Shown here: positions 22,201 through 33,090 of the stretch, in pieces
How positions within the stretch are numbered: the stretch's first letter is position 1
How the letters are laid out: each line of letters opens with the position of its first letter
Assembly: GCA_963681505.1 (NCBI GenBank)
Contig: OY811985.1
Span: 6,182,073 to 6,246,072 of the forward strand
From: Eunapius fragilis
Taxonomy: Eukaryota; Porifera; Demospongiae; Spongillida; Spongillidae
DNA length: 64,000 nucleotides
Direction of reading: 5' to 3'
Translations under genes and position numbers: made by a program
Notes under the pieces: generated by a model
Databases searched by the model: none
What the model was told of the DNA's origin: nothing
The model's input: the letters and a program-made list of their open reading frames with translations, nothing else

Positions 22201-25200
22201 TATGTGATAGCACTGGTGTAATGTAGTGAACACAGAGAGCAATGAGGTGTCCATATGTGATAGCACTGGTGTAATGTAGTGAACACAGAGAGCAATGAGG
22301 TGTCCATATGTGATAGCACTGGTGTAATGTAGTGAACACAGAGAGAGCAATGAGGTGTCCATATGTGATAGCACTGGTGTAATGTAGTGAACACAGAGAG
22401 CAATGAGGTGTCCATATGTGATAGCACTGGTGTAATGTAGTGAACACAGAGAGCAATGAGGTGTCCATATGTGATAGCACTGGTGTAATGTAGTGAACAC
22501 AGAGAGCAATGAGGTGTCCATATGTGATAGCACTGGTGTAATGTAGTGAACACAGAGAGCAATGAGGTGTCCATATGTGATAGCACTGGTGTAATGTAGT
22601 GAACACAGAGAGCAATGAGGTGTCCATATGTGATAGCACTGGTGTAATGTAGTGAACACAGAGAGCAATGAGGTGTCCATATGTGATAGCACTGGTGTAA
22701 TGTAGTGAACACAGAGAGCAATGAGGCGGATAGTTTGTATAAAGAATGATATCTATTGTTGTCATGGTCAATTTTTACTGGTCACATGTCCGCATGTACA
22801 GTCTACCCTCGATATAGTCCGGGCTACGGGAACCCCCAAACTAGCGGACTGTAGGACAAACGGATAATAGCGATGAGAAGTTTAGCTTACGAAGGGTTAG
22901 TAGTTGGCAAGAAAAATAGCGGACATTATCGCGGATGGACTGTATCGAAGCGGACACTATCGAGGGTAGACTGTACCTGCCAGAAGATAAAGTGTTTCTT
23001 GACAATGCTCTTGACATCGCTATTCTTCCATAGATCTCTGTTAAGAACTTGCGAGGCAAACTCTTTGCTGTCTTGGATGTTCACCAGCAGCCACTTCTGC
23101 TGCTCGCGACCAATGTGACGTGCCTACGGAAGGATCAGGCTTGGATAAACCTGAATCACAAAGCTATACTGATCAAACACACCATTATGAGAAGATATAA
23201 TGGGTCAAAAAAGTTGTCACTAAATATAATACCCTTCTGTTGTAATAATGACGCCTAAATTTACCCTACATGTGCATCTCACATGATGTCCATACATGGT
23301 GTTCCCACATACCAACATGATGCCCATACATGGTGTTCCCACATACCAACATGATGCCCATACATGGTGTTCCCACATACCAACATGATGTCCATACATG
23401 GTGTTCCCACATACCAACATGATGCCCATACATGGTGTTCCCACATACCAACATGATGCCCATACATGGTGTTCCCACATACCAACATGATGTCCATACA
23501 TGGTGTTCCCACATACCAACATGATGCCCATACATGGTGTTCCCACATACCAACATGATGCCCATACATGGTGTTCCCACATACCAACATGATGTCCATA
23601 CATGGTGTTCCCACATACCAACATGATGCCCATACATGGTGTTCCCACATACCAATATGATGCCCATACATGGTATTCCCACATACCAACATGATGCCCA
23701 TACATGGTGTTCCCACTACCAACATGATGCCCATACATGGTGTTCCCACATACCAACATGATGCCCATACATGGTGTTCCCACATACCTCATCAAAACTG
23801 CCTTGAAACATCAGATCCAAAGGTGGTTCAAACAGTTTAGCCAGTTCCTTAGTTTTGCTATTCACTTGTGCTAAATGAGAACAGAATAACGTGATCATCA
23901 AGAGAAATATCGCTTACCCTCCCTCTGCCTCCAACAAAAATGAGGGCTGTGCTTAAACATGCGCATAGCTGTAACCGTGAACGTTTCTGCACACAAAATC
24001 ATGTAAGAATACCTGAAAATCATGTAGGAGTACCTAAAAATCATGTAGGAGTACCTAAAAATCATGTAGGAGTACCTGAAAATCATGTAAGAATACCTAA
24101 AAATCATGTAGGAGTACCTGAAAATCATGTAGGAGTACCTAAAAATCATGTAGGAGTACCTAAAAATCATGTAGGAGTACCTGAAAATCATGTAGGAGTA
24201 CCTAAAAATCATGTAGGAGTACCTAAAAATCATGTAGGAGTACCTGAAAATCATGTAGGAGTACCTAAAAATCATGTAGGAGTACCTAAAATATTTTTAA
24301 AGTTCATGGAGGTGGTTTACAGATGGAGGAGGTGGCTTACAGACGTAGGGAGAGTGGTTTACAGATGGAGGGAGGTGGTTTACAGACGTAGGGAGGTGGT
24401 TTACAGATGGAGGCGGTGGTTTACAGACGGAGGGAGGTGGTTTACAGACGGAGGAGGTGGTTTACAGACGGAGGGAGGTGGTTTACAGACAGAGGGAGGT
24501 GGTTTACAGATGAAGGGAGGTGGCTTACAGACGGAGGAGGTGGCTTACAGACGGAGGAGGTGGCTTACAGACGGAGGAGGTGGCTTACAAGGGAGGTGGT
24601 TTACAGACGGAGGGAGGTGGCTTACAGATGAAGGGAGGTGGCTTACAGACGGAGGAGGTGGCTTACAAGGGAGGTGGTTTACAGATGGAGGAGGTGGCTT
24701 ACAGATGGAGGAGGTGACTTACAGACGGAGGAGGTGGCTTACAAGGGAGGTGGTTTACAGACGGAGGGAGGTGGTTTACAGACGGAGGGAGGTGGTTTAC
24801 AGATGGAGGAGGTGGCTTACAGACGGAGGAGGTGGCTTACAAGGGAGGTGGTTTACAGATGGAGGAGGTGGATTACAAGGGAGGTGGCTTACAGACGGAG
24901 GGAGGTGGTTTACAGATGGAGGGAGGTGGTTTACAGATGGAGGGAGGTGGTTTACAGATGGAGGAGGTGGCTTACAGACGGAGGAGGTGGCTTACAAGGG
25001 AGGTGGTTTACAGACGGAGGGAGGTGGTTTACAGACGGAGGGAGGTGGTTTACAGATGGAGGGAGGTGGTTTACAGACGGAGGGAGGTGGTTTACAGACG
25101 GAGGAGGTGGCTTACAGACGGAGGAGGTGGCTTACAAGGGAGGTGGTTTACAGACGGAGGGAGGTGGTTTACAGATGGAGGGAGGTCGTTTACAGACGGA

Positions 25201-28200
25201 GGGAGATGGTTTACAGATGGAGGGAGAGGGGCTTACAGACGATACTTTACAGTATTGGTCACCATTCAAGCACATGACTTATAGCAACCCCTATTACTGT
25301 ACAGAAACTGATCTACCTAGTGGCCATCAATACCTCATACACACCACATCACATATGATGTGTGCGTTTCATGCCAAATCACGTTCTATTTTAAGAGCAG
25401 TATATCCTCCATAGTTCACCAGAATTAATCTAAATTCAGTACACTTGGGGGGGGGGGGGGGGGGGGGGGAGGAATGCTTGTTTGAACCTCTGTGTAAATA
25501 TACATAATTGGCTTCTTTCCTAGTAAGTGGGACACTTCCTTGTTTATCACATTCTTTAGCTGGCACAGAGTAGCAATTAGGTTGGTAGTATGACAATGGT
25601 GCCTGATGTGATGTATGGTGCCTGATGTGATGTATGGTGCCTGATGTGATGTATGGTGCCTGATGTGATGTATGGTGCCTGGTGTGATGTATGGTACCTG
25701 ATGTGATGTATGGTACCTGGTGTGATGTATGGTACCTGGTGTGATGTATGGTGCCTGATGTGATGTATGGTGCCTGGTGTGATGTATGGTGCCTGGTGTG
25801 ATGTATGGTGCCTGATGTGATGTATGGTACCTGGTGTGATGTATGGTGCCTGATGTGATGTATGGTGCCTGGTGTGATGAGTGGTACCTGGTGTGATGAG
25901 TGGTACCTGGTGTGATGAGTGGTACCTGGTGTGATGTATGTGCCTGATGTGATGTATGGTGCCTGGTGTGATGTATGGTGCCTGATGTGATGTATGGTGC
26001 CTGGTGTGATGTATGGTGCCTGGTGTGATGTATGGTGCCTGGTGTGATGTATGGTGCCTGATGTGATGTATGGTGCCTGGTGTGATGTATGGTGCCCGAT
26101 GTGATGTATGGTGCCTGGTGTGATGAGTGGTGCCTGGTGTGATGTATGGTGCCTGGTGTGATGTATGGTGCCTGGTGTGATGAGTGGTGCCTGGTGTGAT
26201 GTATGGTGCCTGGTGTGATGTATGGTGCCTGGTGTGATGTATGGTGCCCGATGTGATGTATGGTGCCTGATGTGATGAGTGGTGCCTGGTGTGATGTATG
26301 GTGCCTGGTGTGATGTATGGTGCCTGGTGTGATGAGTGGTACCTGGTGTGATGTATGGTGCCTGATGTGATGTATGGTGCCTGATGTGATGAGTGGTGCC
26401 TGGTGTGATGTATGGTGTCTGGTGTGATGTATGGTGCCTGGTGTGATGAGTGGTGCCCGATGTGATGTATGGTGCCCGATGTGATGTATGGTGCCTGATG
26501 TGATGAGTGGTGCCTGGTGTGATGTATGGTGCCTGGTGTGATGTATGGTGCCTGGTGTGATGAGTGGTGCCTGGTGTGATGTATGGTGCCTGGTGTGATG
26601 TATGGTGCCTGGTGTGATGTATGGTGCCCGATGTGATGTATGGTGCCTGATGTGATGAGTGGTGCCTGGTGTGATGTATGGTGCCTGGTGTGATGTATGG
26701 TGCCTGGTGTGATGAGTGGTACCTGGTGTGATGTATGGTGCCTGATGTGATGTATGGTGCCTGATGTGATGAGTGGTGCCTGGTGTGATGTATGGTGCCT
26801 GGTGTGATGTATGGTGCCTGGTGTGATGAGTGGTGCCTGGTGTGATGTATGGTGCCTGGTGTGATGTATGGTGCCTGGTGTGATGAGTGGTACCTGGTGT
26901 GATGTATGGTGCCTGATGTGATGTATGGTGCCTGGTGTGATGAGTGGTGCCTGGTGTGATGTATGGTGCCTGGTGTGATGTATGGTGCCTGGTGTGATGT
27001 ATGGTGCCTGGTGTGATGAGTGGTGCCTGGTGTGATGAGTGGTGCCTGGTGTGATGAGTGGTACCTGGTGTGATGAGTGGTACCTGGTGTGATGAGTGGT
27101 GCCTGGTGTGATGAGTGGTACCTGGTGTGATGAGTGGTACCTGGTGTGATGCATGTTCCCTCTGTGTGCCTATGTGGGTATTCCCCTGTACAATTGGTGG
27201 GGATAATACACCGTTCCCCTATGTGGTACTGGTGGGTTCCCCTATGGGGTACTGGTGGGAACCATGTGTTCCCGTATGGGGTACTGGTGGGAACCATGTG
27301 TTCCCGTATGGGGTACTGGTGGGAACCATGTGTTCCCGTATGGGGTACTGGTGGGAACCATGTGTTCCCGTATGGGGTACTGGTGGGAACCATGTGTTCC
27401 CGTATGGGGTACTGGTGGGAACCATGTGTTCCCGTATGGAGTACTGGTGGGAACCATGTGTTCCCCTATGGGGTACTGGTGGGAACCATGTGTTCCGGGT
27501 ACTGGTGGGAACCATGTGTTCCCCTATGGGGTACTGGTGGGAACCATGTGTTCCCGTATGGGGTACTGGTGGGAACCATGTGTTCCCCTATGGGGCACTG
27601 GTGGGAACCATGTGTTCCCCTATGGGGTACTGGTGGGAACCATGTGTTCCCCTATGGGGTACTGGTGTGTTCCCCTATGGGGTACTGGTGTGTTCCCCTA
27701 TGGGGTACTGGTGTGTTCCCCTATGGGGTACTGGTGTGTTCCCCTATGGGGTACTGGTGGGTTCCCCTATGTGGTACTGATGGGTTCCATATGCTCCCAC
27801 CAGTTTCTCTGACTTACATGAGTAATCCTGGGATGGGTCATACACAGTTTGAGGCAGTTTCCGAGACCGCAGTATTTTACCTGCAATAATATTATAGTAA
27901 TCTACTAGTAATCTACTAGTACTTTGACATATTTGCTTCACCTTTAGAGTGCAATGGCTGGTCTTCTATCAGGACTCCTTGCATTTGGGGAATTGGAGCT
28001 CTCACTCCATGTCTGAATGTTAAAATAAAGTATTCTGAAGTAACGCACTCATATCCTCACATTTCTTCGTATGATTTACCATAGTCTCCGACACCAAATG
28101 ACGAAACCGGGCTTCCGCCTTCAAGGTGCATATTTACAGCCATTTCGAGATTTCCGCCGCTTGCCTCCAACAAGCTTTTGGCCACCTGTGAATCGACTCC

Positions 28201-28236
28201 TAATACAGACACCAATTCTCCAATTTTATCTTCCAT
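17651..28236 (-). CDS. UBXN7: UBX domain-containing protein 7 (UBA-UAS-UIM-UBX), p97/VCP adaptor
   Basis: Adaptor linking ubiquitylated substrates and cullin-RING ligases to the p97/VCP ATPase. Nine exons give about 497 residues (human 489): 28236-28080, 27998-27942, 27880-27818, 23870-23788, 23123-22977, 20204-20114, 19201-19146, 18761-18090, 17818-17651. The UBA starts MEDKIGELVSVLGVD. APIPQMQG and FEPPLDLMFQGSF match the pre-UAS segment. The UAS domain contains LLVNIQDSKEFASQ and KKHFIFWQ. The UIM is SQLEAAIRASL. The UBX starts LLVRLPDGTRVEKSF and ends VFVQRIDE. The acceptor of exon 2 is chosen by phase (27998); the stronger-looking one at 28012 breaks the frame. The usual FPR loop that grips p97 reads HFPKQQ here. 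Introns hold most of the window's left-hand minisatellites. Start lies 357 bases from the next gene's stop. Confidence 0.92.
18160..18228 (-). repeat. In-frame 33-bp coding duplication in UBXN7
   Basis: Two tandem copies of a 33-base unit encode GMVIANDITVL and GMVSANDITVL immediately before the first strand of the UBX domain. The unit length preserves frame. Confidence 0.85.
18925..19175 (-). repeat. 36-bp minisatellite containing the UBXN7 exon 7 end and 5' splice site
   Basis: Six to seven copies of a 36-base unit. On the minus strand each carries GGGGCAGACAGCAAG followed by GTAATTAG, which is the exon 7 end and donor. The unit encodes TVGGADSKVISN and stays open in the gene's frame. Some copies have small insertions (GGGGAGGGG). 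Confidence 0.9.
19209..19250 (+). repeat. (TG)n tract next to UBXN7 exon 7 acceptor
   Basis: About 21 TG dinucleotides; on the transcribed (minus) strand this is a CA tract ending just before ATCTCAG, the acceptor. Confidence 0.9.
20470..20912. mobile_element. Fold-back (palindromic) element in UBXN7 intron 5
   Basis: Arms of about 150 bases are inverted: GAGATTGTAAGGTAGCAA near 20474 is mirrored by TTGCTACCTTACAATCTC near 20893. TTGGACTGGGATACCTCTTT near 20581 is mirrored by AAAGAGGTATCCCAGCCCAA near 20796. The spacer is about 140 bases. No coding capacity. Confidence 0.75.
21233..22727 (+). repeat. 53-bp minisatellite, about 28 copies, UBXN7 intron 5
   Basis: The unit starts GTGTCCATATGTGATAGCAC and ends GAGAGCAATGAG. 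Copies are nearly identical, with a few recurrent single-base variants (for example CATGTGTG for CATATGTG). One copy near 22341 has an extra GA. Three long minus-strand open frames here are artefacts of the repeat. Confidence 0.97.
22799..22973. mobile_element. Tc1/mariner-pogo-type MITE abutting UBXN7 exon 5 donor
   Basis: A 175-base element. Left end CAGTCTACCCTCGATATAG is inverted at the right end CTATCGAGGGTAGACTG, and both ends are flanked by TA (22797-22798, 22974-22975). CAGTxxACCCTCGATA ends with a TA target are typical of pogo/Tigger-like elements. On the minus strand the exon 5 donor reads CAG|GTACAG, where TA is the target duplication and CAG is the element's first bases. Confidence 0.85.
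23284..23787 (-). repeat. 34-bp minisatellite beginning at the UBXN7 exon 4 donor
   Basis: About 15 copies. On the minus strand each unit begins GTATGTGGGAACACCATGTA; the first unit is the actual 5' splice site of exon 4 (GATGAG|GTATGTGGG). Every later unit repeats a donor-like TTG|GTATGTGGG. Confidence 0.95.
24000..24292 (+). repeat. 21-bp minisatellite, UBXN7 intron 3
   Basis: About 14 copies of AATCATGTAGGAGTACCTAAA, with GAA/AAA alternation. The unit length is a multiple of three, so the frame stays open by chance. Confidence 0.95.
24305..25235 (+). repeat. 20/21-bp purine-rich minisatellite, UBXN7 intron 3
   Basis: About 45 units of GGTGGTTTACAGACGGAGGG type, mixing 20-, 21- and about 15-base variants (GGTGGCTTACAAGGGA). 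Higher-order repetition of these variants is visible. Confidence 0.95.
25446..25472 (+). repeat. Poly-G run (about 25 G)
   Basis: Uninterrupted G homopolymer between two minisatellites in UBXN7 intron 3; its length is likely uncertain in the assembly. Confidence 0.85.
25598..27150 (+). repeat. 20-bp minisatellite, about 78 copies, UBXN7 intron 3
   Basis: Unit TGGTGCCTGGTGTGATGTAT with alternating variants (GATGTGATG, GAGTGG, GTACCT). Variant patterns recur in blocks of roughly 200-350 bases, indicating segmental duplication inside the array. Confidence 0.97.
27225..27790 (+). repeat. 32-bp then 23-bp minisatellite, UBXN7 intron 3
   Basis: About 12 copies of a 32-base unit containing GGTACTGGTGGGAACCATGT. 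It shifts near 27655 to a 23-base unit lacking GGAACCAT. It ends about 30 bases from the exon 3 donor. Confidence 0.95.
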
Positions 28237-28592
28237 ATGATGAGGTGCGCACTAAATATAACAAGTGTTATCAACGGTATCCACGAGTTCACTTTTACGC
28301 TCCTCCTTAGAAACGAAAATTGTTTCCTGCTCTAATATAGCGAGTATTGAGATACAAATAGTTGGCATCTGCTACAATTACAAGGCTCATAGGTAATAGA
28401 TAGTTTCTGCAGAAGCGATGAATTCATTCATTTACAAAGACTGCGAACAAAGTACACATTACATATTTGTACAATAAAACTGCAGGAGAACATAAGACAA
28501 GCATATACACATGTGTGATGGGGAAAAAAACACACGTAAGTCCCAGAATGGCAACCAGTTCCCCACACCAGTGAGATGGTCCTACGAGGGAC

Positions 28593-31481
28593 CTAAGACA
28601 CTGCCAATGGGGATGGTGTCGAAAATGGTTCCAGGGGTGGGCTGCTGGCTTCATGTGTGGGTGTGGCATTTTTGTGCTGCTCTTTAGTGGATGGTATGGG
28701 CTTGGTCGCCTCTTCCTTCCCTCCTTGCGAGACCTCAGGTAGGCTGTTAGGTGCGGTTAATTTATCCTCTGCCCTGGACGGGACTGGGGAGGAGGAGAAC
28801 ATCCCTTCCTGTTTGGGCGGCTTGGACAGCATAGCGATCACCTCTTCCATGGTGGGCCTGGCGGCTGGCTCCACCTCCACACACCTCCTCACCACAGTGG
28901 AGGCTGGGGACCAGGTGATGCTCTCCATGAGATACGCCAGCGCTACGTCTATGGGTGAGCTACGTGTGGCCATCTCCACCAGGAGCAGTCCAAAGTTGTA
29001 CGTGTCCCTCTTGGGAGAGGGGTTGAAAGGGTTGTGAGGCTCGAGGACAAAGGTAGCTCTCTTTATCAAGGTGGAGGGGGGGGGGGAGGGGGTAATGGGG
29101 CTTCGGACGGCGGGCTGCTTGGCCACATGGAACTGCTGTACTTCGGGGTGGAGCAGAGTGAAGGAGGAGGTGAGGTAGCTGCCCAGCTTGGCCCTGTAAG
29201 ACCCCCCGCGAGAGGAGGGTTCCACCAGGACCCCCGCGCTCCTCAGCTCCCCGTGGACGATGGGGTGCGGCTTCACGCCGTGGAGGTAGCACAAACCGTG
29301 GGCTACGTCTGTGGCTATCCCCACCACTTGGTGGTTGGGGAGGGAGGTGTGGTCTAGCAGGGCCTTCAGGCTCTGGGGCATCAGCTCGCACAGGATGACC
29401 GGGTGGGCATCATCCAGAACGGCGCCTATGAAGCTGACCAGGTTCGGATGTTTCAGCGCCGCCACGATGCTCAGCGTCTCCAAGAACACGGCGCGATTGT
29501 TTTCGGTGACGATGTTGCCGTGGAGACATTTGGCAGCAACCTTTGAACCCTGGTAGAGGCCCACTTTGGTGACGCATGTCTTCCCCTTACCTAACTCGTC
29601 CTTCAAGATAACAACCATCGACTTTGGTATGCTCCAGCATGGAGTGGTAAGTGTATCCACGGGTTGGAATTCCCTTCCAGTGGTGGTTATCACAGGTGGG
29701 TTGGTAAGATGCACAGGTGAGGTATTCGTGGGTGGGTGTTGCGCAAGGCTCATAGACGAGCCTCTTAACTGCCTGGAATGGAACTCGGACAAGATGAGTC
29801 TCTCCTTCATCCTTTGAAGAGGGTTCCCCAGTCGTCTGTGGTCCACAACGTCTATAACAGTCCACCTGACATCAGAGTCAAAGAAACCTTTGGCAGAACA
29901 AAGCATACTGGTATGCACACATGCATGACAAATACATTCTCCCCCCTGAACACACGCATATGTTCACACATGTGCACACACATACAATGCACACATACAC
30001 ACGCACATACAAACATACAATGCACACATACACACGCACATCCAAACATACAATGCACACATACACACGCACATCCAAACATACAATGTACACATACACA
30101 CGCACATCCAAACATACAATGTACACATACACACGCACATAGTGTTCCACACTCACATACACGTACCCAGTTCCACCATGACGGTGTCAGCCAGTTTGGG
30201 CCACTTGTCCCCTCCCATGGGGCACCCTCCAAAGATCACCAACTGTGTCAGTATGGGGCTGTCCCCAACAGCTGTTATGGTGTGCCAGAAGCGACCTGAG
30301 CTCCATGACAGCTCCAGCTAAAAGAGTGAGTAGGTAAGCCAGGCTTAGATAAGGAAACTGGGAAAGGTTTTGGGCCAGAGGGAGGGGAGAAGGGGAGGGG
30401 GAGGAGGAAATGGAAGGAAAAGGGGAGGGGTGGAGGGGAGAAGGGGGATGGGAAGGTGGAGGGAGAAGGAGGAGGGGAAAACATACCTGGTGCCAACTGA
30501 AATCTGCAGTGTCCAACATCCAAGTGTCGTTAATAGGGTCACTGTTGGAGTCCCACCCCCCATCGATGACAACGTAAGACTTGCCCCTAGAGTGAATGGT
30601 GGTGGAGGCGTGTCCATCTCTGCCCTTAGGCCAGAGGCTGTCCTTCGAAGGAGGACCCACCTTTGTCCATTTCTGAGGTGAGATGATAAAAGGGAAGTAG
30701 GTGGAGCTTAAGGTACCTCTCATCCCCTTCCACAGGAAGTAGATGGAGCTTAAGGTACCCCTCATCCCCCTTCCATAGCATTCTCATTATCCTGGCTACT
30801 GGTTAGTGTTGGTGCATTATATTAAGTGTGGAGGCAAACAGAAGTATTGGGGCTGGCAACCTCTTAACATTCAGATGTAATTATCTAAAGGAAGCCTTAA
30901 AAACATGTACATACCAAGGCATAAGAAATGTTATATCAGTTAAGCAAACATAACCTACACACACCACAAATACACACACACACACACACCTTACACCTGA
31001 CACCAAATAACACACATGCAAACATATGCACCTGACACATACATGCATACACACACTGACACACATACATGCATACACACACTGACACACACGTACACGC
31101 ATACACACACTGACACTCGTACATGCATATGCACACTGACACACGTATGCACATACATGCAACATACTCCTTACCCACGTGGTCATATCTAGAATATACA
31201 AATCTGCTGAAGCTCCTGTCTCTGGCTTATATCCTCCAAACAAAACAGCTCTATCATGGCCTATCTCAGTAAAAATAAAGTCAGCACACGGTGGTGGCAG
31301 ATCTCCAGCAATTGCTGGACAAGACCATTCCTCTGGAAGAGAGAAGACTTACTGATCATTGTCTGAAGGTTTGGCAAGTACACACGTCAACCACTGAAAG
31401 GGCTTTATGGTACCCCTAGGCATTATAGAAAGTGAATGACCCAACATGGTGGATTTGCTTTCTATACACAATTGGCATCAC

Positions 31482-31520
<39 letters not shown>

Positions 31521-32187
31521 GCACACACACACGCACACGCACACACACGCACACACACACACACACACATACACACACACACACGCACACACACATACAT
31601 ACACACACACACACACGCACACACACACACACACATGCACACTTACCTTTCACAACGTCATAACACCACAGCTCATTTGTCCACCCCTTGGAACTGTTAC
31701 CCCCGCCCTCAGGGTCTACTTGGCACAGGAATGTGTATCCAGGCTGGGCCTCACAGCTGGGTGTGCCGAACCCCCCAAACAGGACCAGGGTGTGGTCTCC
31801 ACATGTTACCATCCCACAGCCAGTCATCTTCATCGGAACTCTCTCAGCTGTGTCCTGGGGCTTGCTCAGAGCTTTCCAATCAAGGTAGGTCAGATCGAGC
31901 CGGTGAAGTGTGTTGAAGGAGTGGTGTCCGTCAAACCCTCCGTATATGTACAGGCATCCCCCAAGCACCGCGTGGGCATTATTGTACAGTCCCTGGGGGG
32001 CGCCAGGCTTGGTTTTCTTCTGTTCCCAAGCCTCCGTACCGACGTCAAACACGTTCAGCTCTTCAGCACAAGTCTTCTTTGAGGACAGCGAGAAATCGAG
32101 CCTTCCTCCCCATAAGTACACTTTTGTTCCGTACGCTACAGTGGCGTGACCCCACCTAGGTTCAGGCTGGCCGTTGGATGAGGCCAT
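28593..32187 (-). CDS. Kelch-repeat / pseudokinase fusion protein
   Basis: Five exons (32187-31647, 31332-31175, 30672-30487, 30317-30167, 29887-28593) give an in-frame protein of 776 residues. Residues 1 to about 370 are Kelch repeats, starting MASSNGQPEPRWGHATV with repeated GG-tyrosine/glycine blades (LYIYGGFDG, LVLFGGFGT, VLFGGYKPETG, YVVIDGGWD, VIFGGC). A protein-kinase fold follows from about residue 455. The VAIK-type lysine is kept (SKVAAKCL). The HRD motif reads VHGELRSAGVLV, so the catalytic Asp and following Asn are lost, and the DFG motif reads KLGSY. A TYNFGLLLVEM helix and a SWRP-like C-lobe remain. The tail is Ser/Pro-rich. By sequence it is a TKL-like pseudokinase, probably a scaffold in signalling. 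No signal peptide or membrane segment was seen. Kelch-kinase fusions are not typical of vertebrates. Confidence 0.86.
29945..30150 (+). repeat. About 33-bp minisatellite in Kelch-pseudokinase intron 4
   Basis: About five copies of a CA-rich unit containing CACGCACATCCAAACATACA, just downstream (in transcription) of the exon 4 donor. Confidence 0.85.
30365..30480 (+). repeat. G/A-rich low-complexity tract, Kelch-pseudokinase intron 3
   Basis: Purine tract (GGGAGGGGAGAAGGGGAGGG type), pyrimidine-rich on the transcribed strand. It lies just after the exon 3 donor. Confidence 0.8.
30960..31165 (+). repeat. Imperfect CA-rich tract, Kelch-pseudokinase intron 2
   Basis: Runs of ACACACACTGACACACATAC type, immediately following the exon 2 donor in transcription. 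Confidence 0.85.
31484..31640 (+). repeat. (CA)n microsatellite, Kelch-pseudokinase intron 1
   Basis: About 150 bases of CA with GC/AT interruptions. On the transcribed strand it begins a few bases after the exon 1 donor AAAG|GTAAGTGTG. Confidence 0.92.
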
Positions 32188-33028
32188 GGTTCTTTAGGGG
32201 AGAAAGCCAGATAAAACAACCCGTATCCGTACGCGTACGCGTGCCGCTCACTGGCCAGAGGGCGTAGTCCTCCAACGCAATACAAAACACGCAGCAGGCC
32301 CAAGTCACCAATCAACATCCACAACCCCACAACAACACACCAAAAGGCAACGTACACACTCGATTCGCGCGCTACTCGTGTTACAGACACTTCCTCTCTT
32401 AACGTAGAAGACACAACGTTTTAGCAAAATCAAAAGCTATAAGCACTACCTTCCAAAACCGCAGTACTGTCTTCTTTTTTCTTGCTGTCTTACCCTCAGT
32501 AATATAATATTAATTCACCCAACCCATATATAAGTGCATGCATAATTTATTAACAGAATGGTTGACTTAGCGGGTGTGCACATACATGTGACCATTACAC
32601 GATTAAATTATCCAATAATTATTTCCTACAATATTTGTCATGTGACCATTACACGATGAAATTATCCAATAATTATTTCCTACAATATTTGTCTGCCATT
32701 GCGGACGGTCCATTCAAAAAATTAGGCCTATTACGCCCTGACGACTCCGTTAGCAACGCAGCCTAACAACCACAACACCTCACATGAAAACGCCAACTTC
32801 CTACAAAGGGACAAGACAGACGATAAAATCAATGTATCACCACTTTCGTGTCTGAAATTGTCGCTCACGTGTCTCTGCAACGTTTCCCGGTGGAGCAGCA
32901 GCGCTTCCTGGGGACTATGGCCACACATCCTGTCTGCCTCACCTTCATATTCGTCTTTTGGCTGTTGTTTGTTCTGTGAAAAACTTATTTTTTGCAGTCG
33001 AGGGTCCAAAATGGTATCAAATAGACCG

Positions 33029-33090
<62 letters not shown>

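Noticed and set aside
21149-22771. Three minus-strand open frames of about 490-540 codons
   Set aside because: They are three-frame readings of the 53-base array; the unit has no stop on that strand and there is no non-repeat coding sequence.
23940-25414. Plus-strand frames of 258-445 codons
   Set aside because: Artefacts of the 21-base and 20/21-base arrays, antisense to UBXN7.
25369-27393. Minus-strand 674-codon frame rich in HHTRHHTSHQ
   Set aside because: Pure translation of the 20-base minisatellite inside a UBXN7 intron.
28012-28020. Acceptor TTCAG before ACATGG for UBXN7 exon 2
   Set aside because: Better looking than the one used but leaves the frame out of phase with exon 1; the acceptor 14 bases downstream keeps phase and the APIPQ homology.
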